A DNA stretch of 64,000 nucleotides from Gemmatimonadota bacterium (GTDB lineage: Bacteria; Gemmatimonadota; Gemmatimonadetes; Longimicrobiales; Gaopeijiaceae): the NCBI GenBank assembly GCA_022826005.1, contig JAJDVT010000063.1, positions 62,001 to 126,000 on the forward strand. The letters run 5' to 3'. Shown one piece after another: positions 20,301 to 30,500 of the stretch (position 1 is the stretch's first letter; each line of letters starts with the position of its first letter). The notes beneath the pieces were generated by a model. That model was not told the DNA's origin, searched no databases, and was given only the letters and a program-made list of their open reading frames with translations. The translations under genes were made by a program, and so were the position numbers.

Positions 20301-20778
20301 CGAGCAGTTCCCGGATGACGGCACGCTCATTGTTCCATGCCAGGTGAAGCGGGGTACGCTGGTAGGCGTCGCGTGCGTTCACGTTCGCGCCGGCCGCGAT
20401 CAGCGCGGCGACGACCTCTGGGTCCCGGTTCCCCCACGCGGCATCGTGCAGGGGGGTCCGCGCCGCCCAGTCCCCCGCGTTGACGTCCGCGCCGGCGGCG
20501 AGCAGCGCGGACATGACTTCAAGGTCCCCACCGCCCGCCGACGCCGCGTGCAGGAGGGTCTTGTTGTTGTCGTCGCGCGCGTCGATGTCGGTTCCTTCGC
20601 GAAGGCAGGCGTTCACCGAGTCGGCCGTCGCCGTCCGAAGGAACCCCCCGAAGCGGCCCTCGCTCCAGTCCTCGCAGTCGGGCGGGCCGTCTCCCGTCAG
20701 GATGGCGCGCTGGGCGGAGGCAGGCACTACGAGCAGCAGGAGAATTCCGGCTAGGGCAAGTCGTCCGAATCTTCTCAT
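17395..20778 (-). CDS. Giant exported ankyrin-repeat protein 2
   Basis: 1127 aa, the closest paralogue of protein 1 over its full length (same signal peptide pattern, same order of repeats, many identical blocks such as TAPPESV.GCIEHGADVNARD). The ATG at 20778 follows a GGAGGG ribosome-binding site; the signal peptide ends VVPASAQ. Cysteine modules sit near residues 33 (CEDW), 179 (CEYWNT), 581 (CEFP) and 764 (CARWNS). The C-terminus ends PRGPASGRLER, shared with protein 3 and nearly with protein 7 but not with protein 1. That points to duplications or exchanges that had the gene junction as a boundary. Confidence 0.9.
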   Translation of the reverse strand: MRRFGRLALAGILLLLVVPASAQRAILTGDGPPDCEDWSEGRFGGFLRTATADSVNACLREGTDIDARDDNNKTLLHAASAGGGDLEVMSALLAAGADVNAGDWAARTPLHDAAWGNRDPEVVAALIAAGANVNARDAYQRTPLHLAWNNERAVIRELLAAGADGEARDHRGGVADPMHCEYWNTSRFRRTALPEDVANCLDSGVDLHARDGEGNTPLHLWGSERFPWERWALTLGPEYLDIVAMLLGRGADPHARNDAGHTPLHLAASLGSLRSATMLLQAGADVNARDNDGSTPLHEAAFRGDAGIVALLLQAGAEVEARDSNGSTPLLVAGSVPVLQADRVPSVRLLLEAGADMSVTSAQGSILHVVLSFDVSPERQRLLGTLLDLGADVDSRDDRGRTPLHLASFGEDVTPVLMLLEAGAQVNQQANYGVSALHNAAASGAPAVVAALLEAGEDLHARTRSGDTPLHEAVFGRNPDNVILLLEAGADPGARNQDRDTPLHLARRRGRLEDAPRPDTAIVTALVRAGADVNARNGKGETLLHLAWNNGDKVAVDKLIELGADREVPDNRGMTVRDRRSCEFPDEEFISTAPPESVRGCIEHGADVNARDRDGNTPLHHLVNGSPRAGVNRFAATLIEMLAEAGADLNARSDRGTTPLHDAAWRSRVDLAAALLEAGADVNARDDSRRTPLHYASRWSDPVAQLLVDAGASWDAADETDRTPLHEALEGGNGGVIARLVELGGDAALRLQMEHAADAADAADCARWNSRAFFRAATAAIVFGCIRRGADVNAREESRDISLRPGGGPAPLHLAAEWTRDPGVIPVLVEAGAEVSARDGSHYSPLHLAARRNPDPAVLTALLEAGAEVNAWATGSWRSVRWDETPLHQATRNPNPGIVAALVHAGADVNARGMARYLGSRNGMTPLHYVARSTPDPTALASLLNAGADVNARADVGETPLLEAAGGNGNPQVISVLLEAGADLHARGAGGRTALHVAAAGNPNPSVLQTLLDAGLDPQARSRTGATPLHEAAQRNPNRAVPELLAALGSDLNARDDSGQTPLHLAARHNPAVFPVLLRLGADLAALDDEGRTPLDYARENRALQGLEVVRQSGGPPRGPASGRLER

Positions 20779-20825
20779 GAGACCCTCCACAGGAGCCACG
20801 CCTTTACGAGCGAAGGCCGAGCGCT
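20779..20825 (-). promoter_or_regulatory. Conserved 5' leader with hairpin covering the ribosome-binding site (ankyrin gene 2)
   Basis: Same leader as in front of ankyrin genes 1 and 6. The hairpin here is CTCC-TGT-GGAG; only the loop base differs while both arms are kept. A second possible stem is CCTT/AAGG just upstream. Confidence 0.45.
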
Positions 20826-20862
20826 GTAAAGCGGAGCTTACATTCTGACATGTGTAGTTTAC
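20826..20862 (-). repeat. 37-bp double-dyad element, copy E3
   Basis: Minus strand: GTAAACTACACATGTC, AGAAT, GTAAGCTCCGCTTTAC. It begins 3 bp after the stop of ankyrin gene 3 and lies 48 bp before the start of ankyrin gene 2. Confidence 0.85.
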
Positions 20863-20865
20863 CTA

Positions 20866-23800
20866 TCAGCGTTCCAGACGGCCACTTGCCGGCCCGCGGG
20901 GAGGATCTTCCGAGCTCCTTACAACCTCCAGCCCCTGCAGCGCCTGGTTGTCGCGCGCATAGTCCAGCGGGGTCCGGCCTTCGTTGTCGAGGGCGGCGAG
21001 ATCCGCGCCGAGGCGCAGCAGGGTGGGAAACGCGGCCGGGTTGCTTCGCGCCGCGAGGTGGAGGGGGGTGCGGCCCAGGTCGTCGCGTGCGTTCAGGTCC
21101 GCGCCGAGGGCGACCAGCAACTCCAGGATGGGCCGGTTGCGGTTCCCCGACGCGCCGTCGTGCAGCGGGGTGGACCCTGATCCGGTTCGCGCGTTCATGT
21201 CCGCGCCTGCGTCCAGCAACGCCTGCAGAACCGCCGGGTTCGAATTCCCTGCCGCCGCAAAGTGGAGCGCGGTCCTGTCGCGCGCGCCACGGGCATGCAG
21301 ATCGGCGCCGGCCTCGAGAAGGGTCACGACTACCTCGGGATTGCCATTGGCTCTGGCGGCCTCCAGCAACGGCATCTGACCCCCGTCCGCACGTACGTTC
21401 ACATCCGCTCCGGCCCCCAGCAGCAGTGCAATGTTGGATGGGTCGCGAGCGCGACCCGCGGCGTAGTGGAGTGGTGTCATGCCGCTCCTGTCGTCCGGGT
21501 CACGCGCCGAGCGCGCGTTGACGTCCGCTCCCGCCCGCACCAGGGCAACCGCGATCTCGGGGTTCCGGTTCGCCATCGCTTCGTGCAGCGGGGTGTAGTC
21601 CCACCCGTAGTCGATGTGGAATCCGGTTGCCCAGGCGTTTACATTCGCTCCCGCCTCCAGGAGCTTGCTTAGGACCTCCAGGTCAGGGTTGTGCCGGGCG
21701 GCGAGGTGCAATGGGGCATTGTCGCGTTCGTCGTGCGCGTTCACATCGGCCCCGGCTTCGAGCAGCACGGAGATCACCCCGGGATCGCGGGTCCACTGCG
21801 CCGCCATGTGCAGAGGTGCGGTCCCCCCGCCGGGGCGCGTCATGATTGACCCTGGCACTCGGACATTGACATCGGCTCCGTCGCGAATGCAGATCGCCAC
21901 CAGGGTAGCCGTCGCGACGCGGAAGAAGTCGGGGGTGTTCCATCTGTCGCAGTTCGCCGCATCGGTGGCATGGTCGATTCTGGCTCGGGCCACCGAATCA
22001 CCCGAGAGCTCAACGAACCGTTGTACGACCGCCTGGTTCTCGGTTAGCAGGGCTGCTGCCTGCAATGGAGTGTGGCCAGTGTCGTCAACCGCATGCACCG
22101 AAGCGCCCGCGTCGACAAGGAGCGATACTAGCGAGACCGGGCCCCACCGGGCGTGGTGCAGCGGTGTGCCGCCCGTCGAATCGCGAGCGTGCACATCCGC
22201 GCCCGCTTCCAGAAGCGCTGCCACCAGGTCTGGCCTCCTCCAGGCTGCAGCATCGTGGAGGGGCGTGGCACCCCGGTCGGATCGCGCGTTCACGTCCGCC
22301 CCTGCCTCGGCAAGTATCCCGATGAGCCTGGTCGCGAAATGCGTCCGCGAGCCATTCACAAGGTGATGCAGCGGGGTGTTGCCGTCATGGTCCGTGGCGT
22401 TCACGTCGGCGCCATGCTCGATGCAGCCGCGCACGCTCTCGGGCGGAGCGGCCTTGATGAAATCCGCGTCCGGCCAGTCACACAACTGGCGATCACCCGG
22501 TACGTCCCCAAGGTTGTCCGGCATTTCAGGATCAGCACCCAGCTCCAGCAGCTTGTCCACCACCGGAGTGTTTCCCGTGTTCCAGGCCACATGCAGCGGT
22601 GTCTCGCCCTTGTCGTTGCGGGCATCGATGTCCGCGCCGGCACCGACCAGCGCCGAGACGATCACCGTGTCGAGACGCAACGAGGTCTCCCGCCAGTCCG
22701 GGCGGCGTGGCCGAGAGGCAGCGAGGTGCAATGGCGTGTCGCCGTTTTCGTTGGCGGCGCCCGGATCTGCACCCGTCTCCAGAAGCAGAACCATGTTTTC
22801 CTGCCTGTCCCGGCGGACCGCCCCGTGCAGCGGTGTGTTGCCGCGGCGGTCCGCGATGGCCATTTCCGCCCCAGCCTCAAGCAGGGCGGCAACAACTGCG
22901 GTGCCGCCATGCTCTGCCGCCACGCCGAGTGGAGACGGGTCATATTCGGTCCGCCGGTTCACATCCGCGCCGGCGTTGAGAAGAATCGAGATCCGGGCAA
23001 CGTCTTCGGCAAAGCTCGCCCGGTACAAGGGCGTCCAGCCCAAGCCGTCCCCCGAGTTCGGATCGGCCCCCAGGTCCAGCAACGTGCGGAGCATAAGGAC
23101 CGACGCAGAGTCATCACCCATGGCGATAACGCGATGCAGGACGTTCTCCCGGGCCCCGTACGAGTTCACGTCGGCCCCCGCATTCAGCAGCGTCTGAAGA
23201 ACGGCTATGCTACCCCCCATGTGGAGCGGGGTGGTCCCGTTGGCGTCACGCACCTCCGGCTCAGCGCCGGATTGGAGCAGCAGCGTGACCATGCCGGGGT
23301 GCCCGTGCCGGGCGGCGCGATGCAGCGGGGCCTCGCCGTTGTTGTCACGTGCGCCGACCTCCGCCCCGGCCTCCAGCAACATCGTTGCGATGGGAACGCT
23401 CCCGAGCGAAGCTGCGACGTGCAGCGGGGTGTGCCCGGCGCCGTTTCGGGCGCGGGCGTCGGCGCCTGCGTCCAGGAGCATGGCAACGATCTCGGGATCT
23501 TCCGGTTTCGGGGGTTCCAACCTTCCCCGTCCCCACGCCGACGCCCAGTGCAGCGGAGTGTTGCCCTCTTCGTCACGGGCACGCGGGTCCGCGCCGGACT
23601 CGAGGCAACGCGCCACCTCCTCGGGAAGAGCCGTCCGGCGGAAGAGCCCCGTGTTCCAGTTCGCGCAGCTCGTCGGGTCGGCTACCCTGCCTCGATCGTC
23701 ACGGGCGCCCCGGTCGGCCCCTGCGGCAAGCAGTGTGCGGATCACGGCAACATTCCTGTTGGACCAGGCCATGTGCAGAGGGGTGCGCTCGTAGGCGTCA

Positions 23801-24273
23801 CGCGCATTCACGCCCGCTCCCGCGGCCAGCAACGTCCGGACGACTTCGGGATCCTCGCTTCGCTCGGCGGCCACGTGCAGCGGAGTGCGCCCCGCCCAAT
23901 CTCGCGCGTCAACGTCGGCACCGGCCGCGAGGAGCGCGGCCACGACTCCGGGGTCGGCAGAGTATCCGTTCGCCTCATGCAGGAGCGTCCTGTTGTTGCC
24001 ATCGCGAGCGTTTGCGTCGATGCCATCCTGGAGACAAAGAGTCACGGAGTCGGCGGTCGTCCTCGAGAGGAACCAGGAGAAGAGGCCCGCCTTCAGGTCT
24101 TCGCAGGTCGGTGGCCAGTTGCCCACCACGACGACGCGCTGGGCGGAGGCGGGGGATGCGGGCAGAAGGAGTGCTCCGGCCGCAACCAGCAGGGCGTGGA
24201 CAAGCCTCGGTATCGCCAGCCGAATACGGCTGGGCTCTGTTCCGCGGGTCACTAGTCGATCGAGTCCTGTCAT
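20866..24273 (-). CDS. Giant exported ankyrin-repeat protein 3
   Basis: 1135 aa with a long basic n-region and a signal peptide hydrophobic core LLVAAGALLLPASPASAQ. Ankyrin repeats fill the protein. Cysteine modules sit near residues 57 (CEDLKAGLF), 201 (CANWNT), 594 (CDWPDADF) and 776 (CDRWNT). It belongs to the protein 1/2 subgroup by the TALPEEV.RCLESG and APPESVRGCIEHG blocks, but is more diverged. It ends PPRGPASGRLER as in protein 2. Only 14 bp separate it from the stop of ankyrin gene 4, with a GGAG ribosome-binding site in between. It has no 37-bp element or hairpin leader of its own, so it is probably co-transcribed with gene 4. Confidence 0.9.
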   Translation of the reverse strand: MTGLDRLVTRGTEPSRIRLAIPRLVHALLVAAGALLLPASPASAQRVVVVGNWPPTCEDLKAGLFSWFLSRTTADSVTLCLQDGIDANARDGNNRTLLHEANGYSADPGVVAALLAAGADVDARDWAGRTPLHVAAERSEDPEVVRTLLAAGAGVNARDAYERTPLHMAWSNRNVAVIRTLLAAGADRGARDDRGRVADPTSCANWNTGLFRRTALPEEVARCLESGADPRARDEEGNTPLHWASAWGRGRLEPPKPEDPEIVAMLLDAGADARARNGAGHTPLHVAASLGSVPIATMLLEAGAEVGARDNNGEAPLHRAARHGHPGMVTLLLQSGAEPEVRDANGTTPLHMGGSIAVLQTLLNAGADVNSYGARENVLHRVIAMGDDSASVLMLRTLLDLGADPNSGDGLGWTPLYRASFAEDVARISILLNAGADVNRRTEYDPSPLGVAAEHGGTAVVAALLEAGAEMAIADRRGNTPLHGAVRRDRQENMVLLLETGADPGAANENGDTPLHLAASRPRRPDWRETSLRLDTVIVSALVGAGADIDARNDKGETPLHVAWNTGNTPVVDKLLELGADPEMPDNLGDVPGDRQLCDWPDADFIKAAPPESVRGCIEHGADVNATDHDGNTPLHHLVNGSRTHFATRLIGILAEAGADVNARSDRGATPLHDAAAWRRPDLVAALLEAGADVHARDSTGGTPLHHARWGPVSLVSLLVDAGASVHAVDDTGHTPLQAAALLTENQAVVQRFVELSGDSVARARIDHATDAANCDRWNTPDFFRVATATLVAICIRDGADVNVRVPGSIMTRPGGGTAPLHMAAQWTRDPGVISVLLEAGADVNAHDERDNAPLHLAARHNPDLEVLSKLLEAGANVNAWATGFHIDYGWDYTPLHEAMANRNPEIAVALVRAGADVNARSARDPDDRSGMTPLHYAAGRARDPSNIALLLGAGADVNVRADGGQMPLLEAARANGNPEVVVTLLEAGADLHARGARDRTALHFAAAGNSNPAVLQALLDAGADMNARTGSGSTPLHDGASGNRNRPILELLVALGADLNARDDLGRTPLHLAARSNPAAFPTLLRLGADLAALDNEGRTPLDYARDNQALQGLEVVRSSEDPPRGPASGRLER

Positions 24274-24287
24274 TCGTTGCTCCGAAG

Positions 24288-27200
24288 TCAGCCGGATCCG
24301 CCGGGAGTGTTCCCAGCACGCCGCACCACCTCCAGCCCCTGCAGCGCGGCGTTGTCCCGTGCGTAGTCCAGGGGGGTCGTGCCCTCGTCGTCGAGCGCTT
24401 CCGGGTCGGCGCCGAGGCGCAGAAGGACGGGAAAGTTGATGGCATTGCGCCTGGCGGACAGGTGCAGGGGGGTAACACCGGTTGCACCCGTCGCGTTCAC
24501 GTCCGCGCCAGCGTTCACCAGCGCCTCCACGACGAGCGGACTCCTGTTGATATAGGCCGCGAGGTGAAGGGGGGTAACGGCGCCGGGCACCTCGCGGGCG
24601 TTGACATCACCCCCGGCTTCGACCAGCGCAGCCACGATCTCCGGGTTGCGGTTGACAGCCGCCGCGTGCAGCGGCGTGGCGTTCCCGGTCCACCAGGCCC
24701 TGACTTCGTAGTGGCCCCAGACGTTCATCTCCGCGCCGGCGTCCAGAAGGGTCGTGATCACATCGGGGTCGGGGTTGCTGAACGCCGCGTCGAGGAGCGG
24801 GGTCTGCCCGCCTTCGGCTCGGGCGTGCACCGACGCGCCGGCCTCCAGCAGGGCGGCGATCATCTCCGGGGTGCCGAATTGCGCCGCCCGGTGCAGCGGG
24901 GTCCTTCCCCCTTCGCCCCGGTCGTGCACGTCCGCCCCGGCCGCAAGCAGCAGTCGCGCGACCTCCGGGTTCGGATTCGCCGCCGCTTCGTAGAGCGGTG
25001 TGGAGTCCCACCCGTAGTGGATGTGGAATCCCTCCGCCCTCCCCTCCAGATCGGCACCGGCCTCAAGCAGCGCCGCGGCCACGGCAGGTTCCTCGTTCAT
25101 GAGCGCGGCCCGGTGCAACGGAGAATAATCCCTCTCGTCGCGAGCGTTCACATCGGCCCCGGCCGCCACCAGGAGGGTGATGACCGCAGGGTCTCGGGTC
25201 CACGCCGCTGCGTAGTGCAGAGGGGTAGAGCCGGGGTGCAGGCTCATGAGCGCGTCCTGGACCGCGGTTGCGTCCGCCCCGTCCTCAATGCAGGCGGCGA
25301 CCTCGTCGGCGGTCGCGAAACGGAAAAACGCCCCGGTATTCCATCTCTCGCAGCCGGTGGGGTCGGCCACGCGGCCGGAATCGTCCTCTGCCGAGAGATC
25401 GGCGCCGTATTCCATGAGCGTGGCCACAACCTCGACATTGTCCCGTCCCAGGGCCAGGTGCGTGGCGGTGCGGCCGTAGTCATCCCCTGCGTTCACGTCC
25501 GCCCCTGCCTCCAGCAGGAGCGAAACCAGGTCGGTCCGGTCGGAGAATCCTCCCGCAGCGCCGTGCAGCGGCGTCCGGCCCCGGTCGTCCCGTGCGTTCA
25601 CGTCCGCTCCCGCCTCCAGAAGCGCGGCCGCGAAGTCCGCCTGTTCCCCCCGGAGAGCGTACCCAACCTGATGAAGGGGGGTCGACCCGGTGGCGTCCCG
25701 CGCATTCACGTCCGCGCCGGCCTCGACGAACGCCGCGACGATCGAGGCGGCCGGAAAGAAGACATCCCCCGCGAGGTTGTGGAGCGGCGTACGACCGCGC
25801 TCGTCCTGAGCACGCACGTCGGCCCCGGCCGCCAGGCAGCCTTCCACACTCTCGCGTGGGACGCGCATCGAGAAACTGCGATCCGTCCAGTCGCAGACCA
25901 TGGGGCGGGGTACCTCTCCGGAATCGTCCTGTGCTTCCGTGTCGGCGCCAAGCCGCAGGAGCTGGTCAACAACCGGAGCGTGTTCGTTGCGCGTGGCGAT
26001 GTGGAGCGGCGTCCTGCCGATGCCGTTGCGGGCATTCACGTCCGCACCCGCGGAAACGAGCGTGGCAACCATCACAGTGTCCGGGTACGGCTCGGCGTCC
26101 CTCCGGGCGGGGAATTCCGGGGGCCAGGCCGCCGCGACATGCAGGGGCGTGTTGCCGAGCTCGTTCTGTGCGCGCACGTCCGCGCCGGCCGCGACAAGGA
26201 GGGCCACGTGAGCCGGCTTCTTCGCCTCGACCGCGTGATGCAGCGGCGTCTCGTCCTGACCGTCAGCGGCGTTCACTTCAGCCCCCGCGTTCAGCAGGGC
26301 GGTGATGACTGCAGGGTCCTCGGCGGATCGGGCGGCCTCGTGAAGAGGGGTCTGGTTGCCGCGAGTGCGCGCGTTGACGTCGGCGCCGGCGTTTGCCAGT
26401 CCCGTGACCAATTCGGGGCCCCCCTCGTCGAAACTGTCGACCAGGTGCATCGCGGTTCGGCCCGCCCAGTCGCTGGCCGTGGGGTCGGCTCCAAGGGCCA
26501 ACAGCCTGTCGACCACGTCGGTGACGGGGGCGACCGGGGGACGCTCCGTTGCGAGCATCGCGGGAACGAACCAGCCGGGACTCATGACCCGGAGGAGTGC
26601 GGTCCCGCCGCGCTCGTTCTCCGCGTTCACGTCCGCTCCCGCCTCCACGAGCATCTCCAGCACCGCCAGGCTCTCAAAGCCTATCTCGGCGGCCACGAGC
26701 AACGGGGTGTTGCCCTCCGCGTCCACAGCGTGGATATCGGCACCGGCCTGCAGCAGGAGCGCCAGCGTCTCAGGCACCTGACTCCGCGCCGCCAGATGAA
26801 GTGCGGATTCACCGCGTTCGTTGGTCGCGTCGATGTCGGCGCCAGCGTTCAGCAGAGGCGTCAGGTTCCCGGGTCCCGCCCGCGCCGCCCAATGAAGGGG
26901 TGTGTTGCCCTGTTCGTCTCGAACGTTCACATCCGCGCCGGCTTCGAGACAACCGGCTACGGCATCGGCGTCGGCAATGAAGGAGAACACGCGTGTGTTC
27001 CAGTGTTCGCAGCTCGCCGGGTCCGCGACCCGGCCCTCGCTGTTGCGCGCCGTCCGGTCCGCGCCAAGCTCGAGCAGCCTGCGGATGACGTCCTGGTTAG
27101 GGTTGGACCAGGCCCTGTGGAGCGGCGTATTCGACTGAAGATCCCGCGCGTTCACATCCGCGCCGGCCTCCACCATCGCGGCGACCACGTCGGGGTCGCG

Positions 27201-27524
27201 GTACGCCGCGGCCGCGAGGTGGAGGGGGGTGTGGCCCTCACCGTCACGGGCATTCACATCCGCACCGGCCGCGAGCAGCACTGTGAAGACCTCGGGATCC
27301 CAGTTGTAGAGGGACGCAATGTGCAGTGGCGTGCCCCCGCGAATCGCGGCATTCACGTCCGCGCCCGCATCGATGCAGGCCTGAACCGTCCCGGCCGTGG
27401 CCTCGCGGAAGAAATCGACCGTGGCCCAGTCTTCGCAGCTCTCCTGGGCGACGGCCGGAGTCGTCACCAGCACCAAGGCGACGGTGGATGCGCCGAGATG
27501 CAGTCGATGGCCGGATCCTGTCAT
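24288..27524 (-). CDS. Giant exported ankyrin-repeat protein 4
   Basis: 1078 aa. The ATG at 27524 is preferred: a GGAGG ribosome-binding site lies 7 nt upstream and the signal peptide (LHLGASTVALVLVTTPAVAQ) then starts at once. Cysteine modules: about residues 28 (CEDW), 171 (CEHWNT), 543 (CDWTDRSF) and 723 (CERWNTGAFF). The third module and flanks resemble protein 7 more than proteins 1-3. It ends with the common LRLGADPEALDDEGTTPLDY block and NTPGGSG, like protein 1. First gene of a likely pair with gene 3. Confidence 0.9.
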   Translation of the reverse strand: MTGSGHRLHLGASTVALVLVTTPAVAQESCEDWATVDFFREATAGTVQACIDAGADVNAAIRGGTPLHIASLYNWDPEVFTVLLAAGADVNARDGEGHTPLHLAAAAYRDPDVVAAMVEAGADVNARDLQSNTPLHRAWSNPNQDVIRRLLELGADRTARNSEGRVADPASCEHWNTRVFSFIADADAVAGCLEAGADVNVRDEQGNTPLHWAARAGPGNLTPLLNAGADIDATNERGESALHLAARSQVPETLALLLQAGADIHAVDAEGNTPLLVAAEIGFESLAVLEMLVEAGADVNAENERGGTALLRVMSPGWFVPAMLATERPPVAPVTDVVDRLLALGADPTASDWAGRTAMHLVDSFDEGGPELVTGLANAGADVNARTRGNQTPLHEAARSAEDPAVITALLNAGAEVNAADGQDETPLHHAVEAKKPAHVALLVAAGADVRAQNELGNTPLHVAAAWPPEFPARRDAEPYPDTVMVATLVSAGADVNARNGIGRTPLHIATRNEHAPVVDQLLRLGADTEAQDDSGEVPRPMVCDWTDRSFSMRVPRESVEGCLAAGADVRAQDERGRTPLHNLAGDVFFPAASIVAAFVEAGADVNARDATGSTPLHQVGYALRGEQADFAAALLEAGADVNARDDRGRTPLHGAAGGFSDRTDLVSLLLEAGADVNAGDDYGRTATHLALGRDNVEVVATLMEYGADLSAEDDSGRVADPTGCERWNTGAFFRFATADEVAACIEDGADATAVQDALMSLHPGSTPLHYAAAWTRDPAVITLLVAAGADVNARDERDYSPLHRAALMNEEPAVAAALLEAGADLEGRAEGFHIHYGWDSTPLYEAAANPNPEVARLLLAAGADVHDRGEGGRTPLHRAAQFGTPEMIAALLEAGASVHARAEGGQTPLLDAAFSNPDPDVITTLLDAGAEMNVWGHYEVRAWWTGNATPLHAAAVNRNPEIVAALVEAGGDVNAREVPGAVTPLHLAAYINRSPLVVEALVNAGADVNATGATGVTPLHLSARRNAINFPVLLRLGADPEALDDEGTTPLDYARDNAALQGLEVVRRAGNTPGGSG

Positions 27525-27548
27525 TTGTCGCCTCCAGGCTGTACGGAT

Positions 27549-27585
27549 GTAACGTTCACATTGCAAGATGACATGTATAGTTTAC
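27549..27585 (-). repeat. 37-bp double-dyad element, copy E4 (partly degenerate)
   Basis: Minus strand: GTAAACTATACATGTC, ATCTT, GCAATGTGAACGTTAC. Length and spacing are kept although the second dyad's left arm is GCAA. It lies 14 bp after the stop of ankyrin gene 5 and 25 bp before the start of ankyrin gene 4. Confidence 0.7.
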
Positions 27586-27599
27586 ATATTCGTAACGGT

Positions 27600-30500
27600 T
27601 TATCGCTCCCGCAACAGCTCCCGCAGGAGCGGATTCTGTCGCGCATGATCCAGCGGCGTCCTGCCCTCCTCGTCGACCGCCTGCGTGTCGGCGCCCAGGG
27701 CCAGGAGCGCCAGGAAGACGTTGTTGTTGCGGCGCGCCGCGATGTGCAGAGGCGTCTGGCCGCCGTGGTCCCTCGCATTCACCTCCGCGCCCGCCGCGAC
27801 CAGTGCCTCCACGATCTCCGGATTCCTGTTGTCGCCGGCAGCGACGTGGAGAGGCGTCCCTCCGGACCGGTCGCGCGCATTGACCTCCGCACCGGCCCCG
27901 ACCAGCGCCTCCACGATCTCCGGATTCCAGTTCCTGAGCGCCGCCGAGTGCAGTGGCGTCCGGTACTGCCGCGACGCGCTGATCGCGGTGGTGCGGCCCC
28001 AGACGTTGACCTGCGCCCCGGCCTCGAGAAGGACGGTGATCACGGCGGGATCGTCGTTGCTCCGCGCGGCCCAATGGAGCGGCGTCATGCCGCGATCCGC
28101 GCGTGCGTTCACATCCGCACCGGCTTCCAGCAACAGGCGGATCATAGCCGCATTCCCGCTTTCCGCCGCACTGTGGAGCGGAGTACCGCCTCCGTAGCCC
28201 CGGTCGTTGACATTCGCGCCGGCTTCCAGCAGGGCGGCGGCAACGGCCAGGTTCGGGGTCGCCGCAGCCCGATGGAGCGCCGTGTAGTTCCACCCGGCAT
28301 CGACGCCGAATCCCGCCGCCCTGGCGTCGACTTCGGCGCCTGCCCTCAGCAGCGCAGTGGCGACGGCCGGGTCGGGGTTGTACCGGGCAGCCATGTGCAG
28401 CGGAGTGTCGCCATTGTCGTCACGAGCGTCCAGGTCGGCACCGGACTCGATGAGCAAGGAGATGACGGACACGTCCGTCGTGAATCGCGCGGCAAGGTGG
28501 AGGGGCGTGGGATTGTAGAACAGGGTCCGCCAGCGTACTCGCCCCTCCCCCGGGCGGCCGTTAACGTCGGCGCCCCGGTCGATGCACCCGGCGACGCCAC
28601 CGGCGTCCGCGACGCGGAAGAACACACCCGTATTCCAGCGGTCACAGGTCCGGGGATCGGCCGCCTGACCGGTGTCGTCAAAGGCCACGGGTTCGGCGCC
28701 CCGTGCGAGAAGTACCGCGGCCAAGCCGGGGTTGTCTCTCTCTACGGCCAGGTGCAGCGGGGTCCGGCCCAGGTTGTCGCGTGCGTTCGGGTCGGCACCG
28801 GCCCCGACCAGGAGAGAGGCGATGGAGGGCAGGTCGTCCAGTGATCCGGCTGCAGCATGCAGGGGCGTTCGGCCCTCGTCGTCACGCGCGTTCACGTCCG
28901 CTCCGAGAGCCACCAGCAACTCCGTGCCAGCTGGATCGTCGAGGAGTGACGCCACCGCACGGTGGAGTGGCGTGCTCCCGGCAGAATCCCGGGCGTCCAC
29001 ATCCGCGCCGGCTTCAACCAGCGCACGGGCGACCGCAGTCAGCCGGGCGGGGTCTTCCAGGCGTATTGGCGCCATCGGTCCCGGGATTGCCACCGCCACC
29101 GCGTGCAGGGGAGTGCGGCCGCGCTCGTCGGGGGCTGCCGGGTCGGCGCCCGCCTCCAGGCAGGTCACAACCATGTCGAGCGGGAGGCTGACGATCGTCC
29201 ACTCGCTCCAGTCACAGTACGGCGCGGTGGCTGGAGGTTCCCCCGATCCGCCCACCGGGTCGGCGACCGCGCCCAGCTGCACGAGCCTTTCCGCGAGGGC
29301 AATGTTGCCGCGCTTCCTGGCCAGGTCCAGCGGGGTGTCGCCCTCTCTGTTCACGGCGCCGACATCCGCACCCGCTTCCACAAGAGCAGAGACTATCGCC
29401 GTGTCGGCGTGGCGCGGAATCCTCCCGCGGCCCCACGAACCCCGGTGCAGCGGCGTGTCTCCGTTCGTGGCTCGCGCATTCACGTCCGCGCCCGCCTCCA
29501 GCAGCACGGCCACATTGACGGCCGCCTTTTCGTTGGCCGCCCGGTGCAGCGGTGTCTCCGCGTTCAGATCCCGTGCGTTGACATCGGCGCCGGCGGCCAG
29601 CAGCGCGCCTGCGACTGCTTGATTGCGGCTGTAGGCGGCTGCGACGTGAAGCGCTGTCCGGCCCAGCCGATCCACCGCGCCGATCTCCGCGCCAGCCTCG
29701 AGGAGTGCAACGACCAGAGCCTCGCTCGTCCCCCGGCTCGCCCCGTGCAGCGGGGTTTCCTGCGAGATCGGTCCCAACGTGCCCCGCGCGTTGGGGTTCG
29801 CCCCCAGCTCAAGGAGCCTGGAGACGATCGCGAGCGCGGCGTCGGGGTCGCCCGCAAGCCACGAGGCGGCGTGGTTGAGCGCGGTACCGAGATCCGCTGC
29901 ATCCATCTCCGCCCCCGCCCCGAGGAGCGCTTCGAAGGATGCCCGGTTTCCGTACCCCTGGGCCAGCCGGTTGGCCGCCCACGCCACGGGAGTTGCACCG
30001 CGGGTGTCTTGCGCCTCCAACTCCGCGCCGGCCCGGAGAAGCAGGGGGACGATGCCGGGATCCTCGCTGGCGGCAGCGTGGTGCAGCGGGGTCGCGGCTC
30101 TGGCGTCGGACGCGCTCACAACCGCCCCCGCCTCGATCAGCAGGGCCGCTACGGGTACACTCCCGGCCCTGGCCGCGAAATGGAGCGGGGTCTGTCCGGC
30201 CTCGTTGCGGGCGTTCACGTCGGCGCCCGAAGCCAGGAGCATCTCGACGACTTCGGCGTTCTCGGGCAGGCCCTGGAACCGGCGGGTTCCCACTTCCCAA
30301 CCTCGCGCCACCTGGTGCAGCGGGGTGTCGCCCTCTTCGTCGCGCGCGTTTACGTCCGCCCCGGAATCGAGGCAGCGCCGCACGTCCTCCGGCAGCGCCG
30401 CACGGCCGAAGAGCGGCGTGTTCCACTCCTCGCAGCGCGCCGGATCGGCGATGTTGCCGCGGTCGTCCCGCGCCGTCCGATCGGCTCCCGATCCGAGCAG

